Shown here: piece by piece, positions 59,766 to 64,000 of the stretch
How positions within the stretch are numbered: the stretch's first letter is position 1
Layout: each line of letters begins with the position of its first letter
Source of the DNA: Nitrospira sp.
GTDB lineage: Bacteria > Nitrospirota > Nitrospiria > Nitrospirales > Nitrospiraceae
Direction: 5' to 3'
NCBI GenBank assembly: GCA_020697375.1
Contig: JAJFBJ010000002.1
Coordinates: 43,767-107,766 of the forward strand
Length of the DNA: 64,000 nucleotides
Notes under the pieces: model-generated
The model's database searches: none
Told to the model about the DNA's origin: nothing
The model's input: the letters and a program-made list of their open reading frames with translations, nothing else
Program-made: the position numbers and the translations under genes

Positions 59766-60793
59766 GCCTGCTTCCCTTCCGGCTGATCGTCTTGATGCCG
59801 TGCAAGGCTCTCTTCGATATCGCGCTGAATCAGCTCGTCCAATCGGCTCTCGGCAAGGCCCTTCGCCCGGCGAATGGCATTCTTGATGGCTTTGGCCGAT
59901 GAACGACCATGGCAGATCATGGTCGTCCCATTGACGCCAAGAAGAGGAGCGCCGCCGAACTCGGCATAATCGATCCTTCGTTTCAGATTCCGCAACGGCC
60001 TCGCGATCAGCGGATAGGCCAATCGCCCGAGCCAGGAACTCGAAATTTCCTTTATGAGCAACTTCTTGATGACCTCTGCAACGCCCTCGGAAATTTTCAA
60101 GGCCACATTGCCGATGAATCCGTCGCAGACCACCACATCCGCATTACCGCTATAGACTTCTCGTCCCTCAATGTTGCCGATAAAGTTCAGCGGGCTGGCT
60201 TTCAACAACTTGAAGGCTTCCTTGGTCACCTCGTTTCCCTTGGTATCTTCTTCGCCGATGCTCAAGAGTCCCACGCGCGGGTACGGTTTGGCGTAGAGAT
60301 GCTTGGCAAATTCATTCCCCATCAAGGCAAATTGTTCAAGGTGTTGAGCGGAACAATCGACATTGGCGCCGACGTCAAGAAGTACGGCACTGCCCGTCAG
60401 TGTGGGTAACATCGTGGCGATCGCCGGACGCTCCACTCCCTTGGAGAGCCCCAGCACAAAAAATGCCGCCACCATGCTGGCGCCGGTATTCCCAGGACTC
60501 ACCACCGCATCGGCTTCACCGGATTTCACCAGCTCCGTCGCGACCCAAATCGACGAATTCCGCTTCTTCCTGGCCACCGCGGCCGGTGACTCATGCATCT
60601 CCACGACCTGCGGCGCGTGGCGGATGGTGATGCGTGTATCGGTACAGTGAAGCTTTCGACAAGCGGCAGCCAGCTCATCTTCTTTGCCGACCAGGATGAC
60701 GCCGACACCAAGCTCCTCTGCTGCTTGCATGGCGCCCTCGATGACGGGGGCCGGCCCGTGGTCTCCGCCCATCGCATCGACGGCAATTTTCAT
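59762..60793 (-). CDS. plsX: Phosphate acyltransferase PlsX
   Basis: Makes acyl-phosphate from acyl-ACP for phospholipid synthesis; 343 aa. The N-terminus KIAVDAMGGDHGPAPVIEGA and stretches VSPGNTGASMVAAFFVLG, LLSIGEEDTKGNEVTKEAFK and NADVVVCDGFIGNVALKISE are diagnostic. It follows rpmF, the common rpmF-plsX-fabH order, and couples lipid and ribosome synthesis. Confidence 0.97.
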   Translation of the reverse strand: MKIAVDAMGGDHGPAPVIEGAMQAAEELGVGVILVGKEDELAAACRKLHCTDTRITIRHAPQVVEMHESPAAVARKKRNSSIWVATELVKSGEADAVVSPGNTGASMVAAFFVLGLSKGVERPAIATMLPTLTGSAVLLDVGANVDCSAQHLEQFALMGNEFAKHLYAKPYPRVGLLSIGEEDTKGNEVTKEAFKLLKASPLNFIGNIEGREVYSGNADVVVCDGFIGNVALKISEGVAEVIKKLLIKEISSSWLGRLAYPLIARPLRNLKRRIDYAEFGGAPLLGVNGTTMICHGRSSAKAIKNAIRRAKGLAESRLDELIQRDIEESLARHQDDQPEGKQA

Positions 60794-60944
60794 GAGCGGT
60801 TGGCGGTCCAGAGATAGAGGTATGAAGAATCATGCAGAAACGCCCTGCCGCCTGGAACCTGAGTGGCCTCACGGAAGACATGGCGTTGGATCGTGATCAC
60901 GGTGCGCAATTGTACCCGAATCACGCCTGTAAAAGAAAATGCGG

Positions 60945-61130
60945 TTAGGATTCCTCGACGACGATGACGGCCTTTCCCTTGTAGGTCCCGCAATTCATGC
61001 AGGTATAGTGCGGCAGTTTCAGCTCGTGGCATTGCGGACAGACCGAAAATCCAGGAGGTACCAGCCTCGTCTTGGCCGTTCGCCGCTTGTCTCGCCGGGC
61101 CCGTGAATGTTTATGTTTTGGATTTGCCAT
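60945..61130 (-). CDS. rpmF: 50S ribosomal protein L32
   Basis: Ribosomal protein of 61 aa. Start MANPKHKHSRARRDKRRTAK is typical, and the four Cys in VCPQCHELKLPHYTCMNCG mark the zinc-binding (C+) form. ATG 61130 has an AAGGAG site; the longer frame to 61154 is not needed. It lies between the DUF177 gene and plsX. Confidence 0.97.
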   Translation of the reverse strand: MANPKHKHSRARRDKRRTAKTRLVPPGFSVCPQCHELKLPHYTCMNCGTYKGKAVIVVEES

Positions 61131-61171
61131 GACGACTCCTTCACCAATGGGCACGAGACCCGGTTAACAAA

Positions 61172-61762
61172 CTACGCATTTCCGCCTTTCAACTGACCTC
61201 CTCGCAGCACACGAAACGGACTCGGCCCCCGTTCCGGGGGGCAGGCACAGCGGCGTTCATTGAAATTTTGTCCGCATTGCGCGCATAGACCAAGACAATC
61301 TTCGCGACACAAGGGCTGCATCGGAGCAGCCAAAATTACCTGTTCGCGCAACATCGGAACGAGGTCCAGGTGATCGTCATCGTACAGGTAGACCTCGTCT
61401 TCCTCTTCCATTTCTTCGGCGGGCTCGACGGGCTGAGCGGCGCGCTTCAGTCTTTTCCCGCTCCGTTCCGCTTCGGTCGACTTCGTCGCGCCGGTCCGTC
61501 GAATGAATTCCGCATACAAGGATACAAAGAGAGGATCGGAATACTCCGCGAGGCAGCGGACACATTGCCGGATAGCCGTCCCCTCCAACGTTCCCGTGAC
61601 GGTGATCGGATCTCCTTGGCGGACGAGTTCCAACTGAATCGTGAACGGTCCCTGAAACTTCTCATCCGGCTCTTCCAAGCCGAGCTGCGGCGCGGTGGCC
61701 TCGCACGACAGAGAGAGTCCCGCCGGCCCGATATCAATGATCGCTGGGTTGAGGGTATCCAT
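61172..61762 (-). CDS. DUF177 / YceD family protein (23S rRNA accumulation)
   Basis: Protein of about 196 aa from the YceD/DUF177 family, which in many bacteria precedes rpmF and affects 23S rRNA accumulation. Family cysteines are visible in AIRQCVRCLAEYSDPL and in the C-terminal CREDCLGLCAQCGQNFNERR followed by CAC. A 20-residue acidic insert (PAEEMEEEDEVYLYDDD) is in the middle. The start at ATG 61762 is by homology; no strong ribosome site is seen. Confidence 0.88.
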   Translation of the reverse strand: MDTLNPAIIDIGPAGLSLSCEATAPQLGLEEPDEKFQGPFTIQLELVRQGDPITVTGTLEGTAIRQCVRCLAEYSDPLFVSLYAEFIRRTGATKSTEAERSGKRLKRAAQPVEPAEEMEEEDEVYLYDDDHLDLVPMLREQVILAAPMQPLCREDCLGLCAQCGQNFNERRCACPPERGPSPFRVLRGGQLKGGNA

Positions 61763-61857
61763 GAGTACCGACAGGGCGGGGAGAGGCGCTCCCGAACACA
61801 AGGGGAGACAGATCGCTCGGCCGCCTGATCCTAGACTCAACACATCCTATCGCGGTC

Positions 61858-62109
61858 CTATCGCTCTTCCGCAAAACTGACCAGCGCGATCTGACGGGCA
61901 CGCTTCACCGCTACGGTCAACACCCGCTGGTGTTGCAGACAATTCCCGGAGATGCGACGCGGCACGATGCGTCCGCGTTCGGTTAAGAAATTCCGCAGCA
62001 GGCCGACATCTTTAAAGTCGATCGGCGCTTTATCGATACAAAATCGGCAAGGCTTTCGGCGTTGAAAAAACCGGCCGCCCCCGCCACTACCACGTTCTGG
62101 TCGTTCCAT
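61858..62109 (-). CDS. rpsR: 30S ribosomal protein S18
   Basis: Ribosomal protein of 83 aa. The core [20 protein letters not shown] followed by [20 protein letters not shown] is diagnostic. The CRFC pair indicates a possible zinc-binding form. GGAGGC lies six bases upstream of ATG 62109. Here rpsR is not followed by rplI, as it usually is, but by the DUF177-rpmF-plsX block. Confidence 0.97.
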   Translation of the reverse strand: MERPERGSGGGGRFFQRRKPCRFCIDKAPIDFKDVGLLRNFLTERGRIVPRRISGNCLQHQRVLTVAVKRARQIALVSFAEER

Positions 62110-62123
62110 AGTCGCCTCCGTCC

Positions 62124-62516
62124 CTAGAACTGTTCGTCTTCGTATGAGGGTTCTTCCTGTGAGCTCGGGCTATCTCCGCCGGTCTCGCCCCGTTTCGGCA
62201 GGAAGGTCACGCCTTGCGCCACAACCTCATGTTTGCTGCGCTTCTGGCCGTCTTCCGTCTCCCAACGACGCTGCTGGAGCCGGCCGTCGACAATCACCCC
62301 GTTGCCTTTGCTTAAATACTGACCGCAATGTTCCGCCTGCTTGCCGAACACGACGATGTCGATGAAGCAGACTTCTTCCTTGAGTTCATCCGCCTGTTTG
62401 AACCGTCGGCTTGTCGCCAATCCGAAGCTGGCGACCGGCGTCCCGCTCGGCGTATAGCGCAGCTCAGGATTACGGGTCAGATTCCCGACTAAAATGACTT
62501 TATTGAACCCCGCCAA
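62124..62516 (-). CDS. ssb: Single-stranded DNA-binding protein
   Basis: OB-fold DNA-binding protein of 130 aa, with [20 protein letters not shown] at the start, [20 protein letters not shown], and the acidic C-terminal tail ending SYEDEQF (a variant of the usual DDDIPF tip). It starts at an unusual TTG (62516) inside the end of rpsF; an AAGGAG site six bases upstream supports this start. Standard rpsF-ssb-rpsR order. Confidence 0.95.
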   Translation of the reverse strand: MAGFNKVILVGNLTRNPELRYTPSGTPVASFGLATSRRFKQADELKEEVCFIDIVVFGKQAEHCGQYLSKGNGVIVDGRLQQRRWETEDGQKRSKHEVVAQGVTFLPKRGETGGDSPSSQEEPSYEDEQF

Positions 62517-62853
62517 CGGTTGCTCCTTGTGGTGTGACCACGGCCGCAGTTTTCGGCGCAGCCGGCTCCTGCTCCAACCGCACGGTAAGAAACTTGATGA
62601 CTGAATCTTCCAACCGATAGGAACGTTCTAGCTCACCGATGACCGTGCCGGGGCCACGAAAATAAAAATAGACGTATGTGCCCTTCCGCTCGCGCTTGAT
62701 CTCGTACGCGAGCTTCTTCCGGCCCCAGTTCTCGGCCTTCACGAGGGATGCGCCGTTCTTGGTGACGACGCCTTTCATTTTTTCAATGAGAGCGGCTGTG
62801 TCTTCGTCGCTTAACGACGGACGAATAATGAACAGAGACTCGTAGAGCTCCAT
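62500..62853 (-). CDS. rpsF: 30S ribosomal protein S6
   Basis: Ribosomal protein of 117 aa: YESLFIIRPSLSDEDTAALI at the start, WGRKKLAYEIKRERKGTYVY in the middle and RLEDSVIKFLTVRLEQEP at the end of the core. ATG 62853 follows a strong AGGAGGAAG site. The last 17 bases overlap the ssb start. Confidence 0.96.
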   Translation of the reverse strand: MELYESLFIIRPSLSDEDTAALIEKMKGVVTKNGASLVKAENWGRKKLAYEIKRERKGTYVYFYFRGPGTVIGELERSYRLEDSVIKFLTVRLEQEPAAPKTAAVVTPQGATVGGVQ

Positions 62854-63068
62854 GCAGCTTCCTCCTGGGCAAAGGCCCCCATTCGATGATGGGAGCGAGG
62901 TGTAGGCACACCGGACATTCCGGCATGAGCTGGGCAAAGTATCACAGCCTCAAAGAATGTGTCAAACGTGCCGGGCTGGCCGATGAGTTTTTTGAGTGCT
63001 GCGAAGCATGCGCGCAGTGTCGCGGGGCTGCGATGTCGCGCCGATACGCGTGACCGATGTAACAGTCT

Positions 63069-63281
63069 CTACGGCTCGTTGCGCGCGGACGGGTTGTACA
63101 GAAGATACAACAAAATCCCGCCCGCGACGGCAATACAGAGTCCCGCCAGAGCGCGGGTACCGAAACTCAGCGGACCCACGAAGATCTCTACGAATCGAGG
63201 CAACAACACCGTAGCGGCCAGCACGAATGCCAGCGCGATCAGATGAATCCACTGATAGATGGGTTCGCCTGGTTTTCGCAT
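63069..63281 (-). CDS. Small two-helix membrane protein
   Basis: Protein of 70 aa, not recognised. Two hydrophobic segments are visible, WIHLIALAFVLAATVLLPRF and RALAGLCIAVAGGILLYLLY, so it is probably an inner-membrane hairpin with short polar ends. It lies between rpsF and the dioxygenase-like gene on the same strand; no function can be proposed. Confidence 0.6.
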   Translation of the reverse strand: MRKPGEPIYQWIHLIALAFVLAATVLLPRFVEIFVGPLSFGTRALAGLCIAVAGGILLYLLYNPSARNEP

Positions 63282-63372
63282 AGATCAGAGGAACATCACT
63301 GGGGACCGATTGCACCAAGACTGGTTCGATATGCCATGCGCAGCACCATACTCGATGGACAGAGCCGGCGGC

Positions 63373-64000
63373 TCAGTCCTGACAAAAGCGCTTCGTCTCC
63401 TCGAGGTGCTTATTCAGATACGGCATGAACGGCGTGCCGCCCGTTCCCACGGAGGTGGGATTGCTGTTGTGAGATTGGTGCTGCCGGAAGATATACCGCT
63501 CGGCATAGCCGATGTGAATCTCACGGAATTGCGCGAGCAGGTCCACGCAGACACAGAAGGCTTTCCACAACTCGGGGTTCTTTGTCTTGCAATCATGGAC
63601 GTAGCCGTACAGCAGAGGCCGCCGCTGTCCATCCACCCGGTCCTCCAGCGCTCGCAGAAATGCCCGGTGGCGCGGAGGCATGTAGTCACGCATCTCCACC
63701 AGATACTGGCTCAACGGATCATCGGCATGGCGGACTCCGAGGCCGGCATCGAGAGCCGGAACAATGGAGCTTTGTGAGCCGGTTTCCCCGCGGAACTGTT
63801 GCGGACGTCCTTCATAAGCTTGGACTCCTTCATAGACCAGCCCCTCCGGCAACGACGGGCTATTCTTCCAACCATGGATGTAAGGCCGCACCCGGCTATA
63901 ATAGATATAGGGGTCGCACCGTTCCGGCATGCGAAGGAGTGTGTCACACATCGCTTCCTGCGCCATCGCCAGAGCGCGCAATCCCTGCAGCACTTCCTCT
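63373..64000 (-). CDS. Indoleamine 2,3-dioxygenase-like haem enzyme (partial, 5' end outside window)
   Basis: C-terminal part of an indoleamine 2,3-dioxygenase family protein, which opens the indole ring of tryptophan or related compounds with O2. Recognisable segments: VRPYIHGWKNSPSLPEGLVY, PQQFRGETGSQSSIVPALDA, RDYMPPRHRAFLRALED, FREIHIGYAERYIFRQH (likely proximal haem His) and NPTSVGTGGTPFMPYLNKHL. The frame is open to the window edge, so the N-terminal domain is missing. Its substrate here is unknown. Confidence 0.85.
   Translation of the reverse strand, partial: EEVLQGLRALAMAQEAMCDTLLRMPERCDPYIYYSRVRPYIHGWKNSPSLPEGLVYEGVQAYEGRPQQFRGETGSQSSIVPALDAGLGVRHADDPLSQYLVEMRDYMPPRHRAFLRALEDRVDGQRRPLLYGYVHDCKTKNPELWKAFCVCVDLLAQFREIHIGYAERYIFRQHQSHNSNPTSVGTGGTPFMPYLNKHLEETKRFCQD

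Overview
The window looks like a chromosomal segment of a Nitrospira-type bacterium (phylum Nitrospirota). The main reason is a reductive TCA (rTCA) carbon-fixation gene set that includes two-subunit ATP-citrate lyase and a five-subunit 2-oxoacid:ferredoxin oxidoreductase of the Hydrogenobacter/Nitrospira kind. A System II cytochrome c maturation operon and BamD, typical of a diderm that makes much periplasmic cytochrome c, agree with this. The taxonomic call is an inference from gene content; no rRNA or nitrite-oxidation gene is present to confirm it. No tRNA, rRNA, CRISPR array, insertion sequence, integrase or phage gene was seen.

Layout. 1-3.5 kb: end of a PhoR-like kinase, then (minus strand) a FabH-like enzyme, a DUF47 regulator and a Pit phosphate transporter. 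3.7-4.6 kb: BamD lipoprotein. 4.7-10.3 kb (minus): a geranylgeranyl-reductase-like flavoprotein and the cytochrome c biogenesis operon ccsB-ccsA-resA-tlpA-ccdA. 10.7-13.3 kb: metK and ahcY (S-adenosylmethionine cycle), each with a strong terminator. 13.6-16.0 kb: a DUF72 protein convergent with a B12-binding radical SAM enzyme.

16.4-38.1 kb (minus) is the metabolic core: OFOR subunits B-G-D-E-A, then aclB, aclA, aconitase, a monomeric and a dimeric isocitrate dehydrogenase, fumarate reductase A and B, sucC and sucD, listed here from the high-coordinate end. Together these cover most of the rTCA cycle from fumarate to citrate and its cleavage. Fumarase, malate dehydrogenase and a fumarate reductase membrane anchor are not in the window. 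The run is interrupted at 30.8-33.9 kb by mutM and a few small unknown genes, and by a 585-base gene-poor spacer between sucC and sucD.

38.5-45.6 kb: a free-standing MTHFR C-terminal Cys cluster protein, queF, apaH, a DUF309 protein, panB-metF, folD, and an unknown pair (a beta-propeller plus a Cys/His-rich protein). 45.8-51.9 kb: a signalling operon made of a FIST sensor, a large hybrid histidine kinase with HPt, and a receiver-kinase. 52.2-53.8 kb: a polysaccharide deacetylase and a small secreted protein. 53.9-62.9 kb (minus): a housekeeping block reading rpsF-ssb-rpsR-yceD-rpmF-plsX-fabH-fabD-fabG-acpP-fabF-rnc and a periplasmic cyclophilin, so ribosome assembly and fatty acid synthesis genes are linked. 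The window ends inside an indoleamine 2,3-dioxygenase-like gene.

No feature here is clearly a wholly new system. The best candidates for follow-up are the FIST phosphorelay, the coupled propeller/Cys-His pair, the side-by-side unrelated isocitrate dehydrogenases, the stand-alone MTHFR_C protein, and the sucC-sucD spacer.
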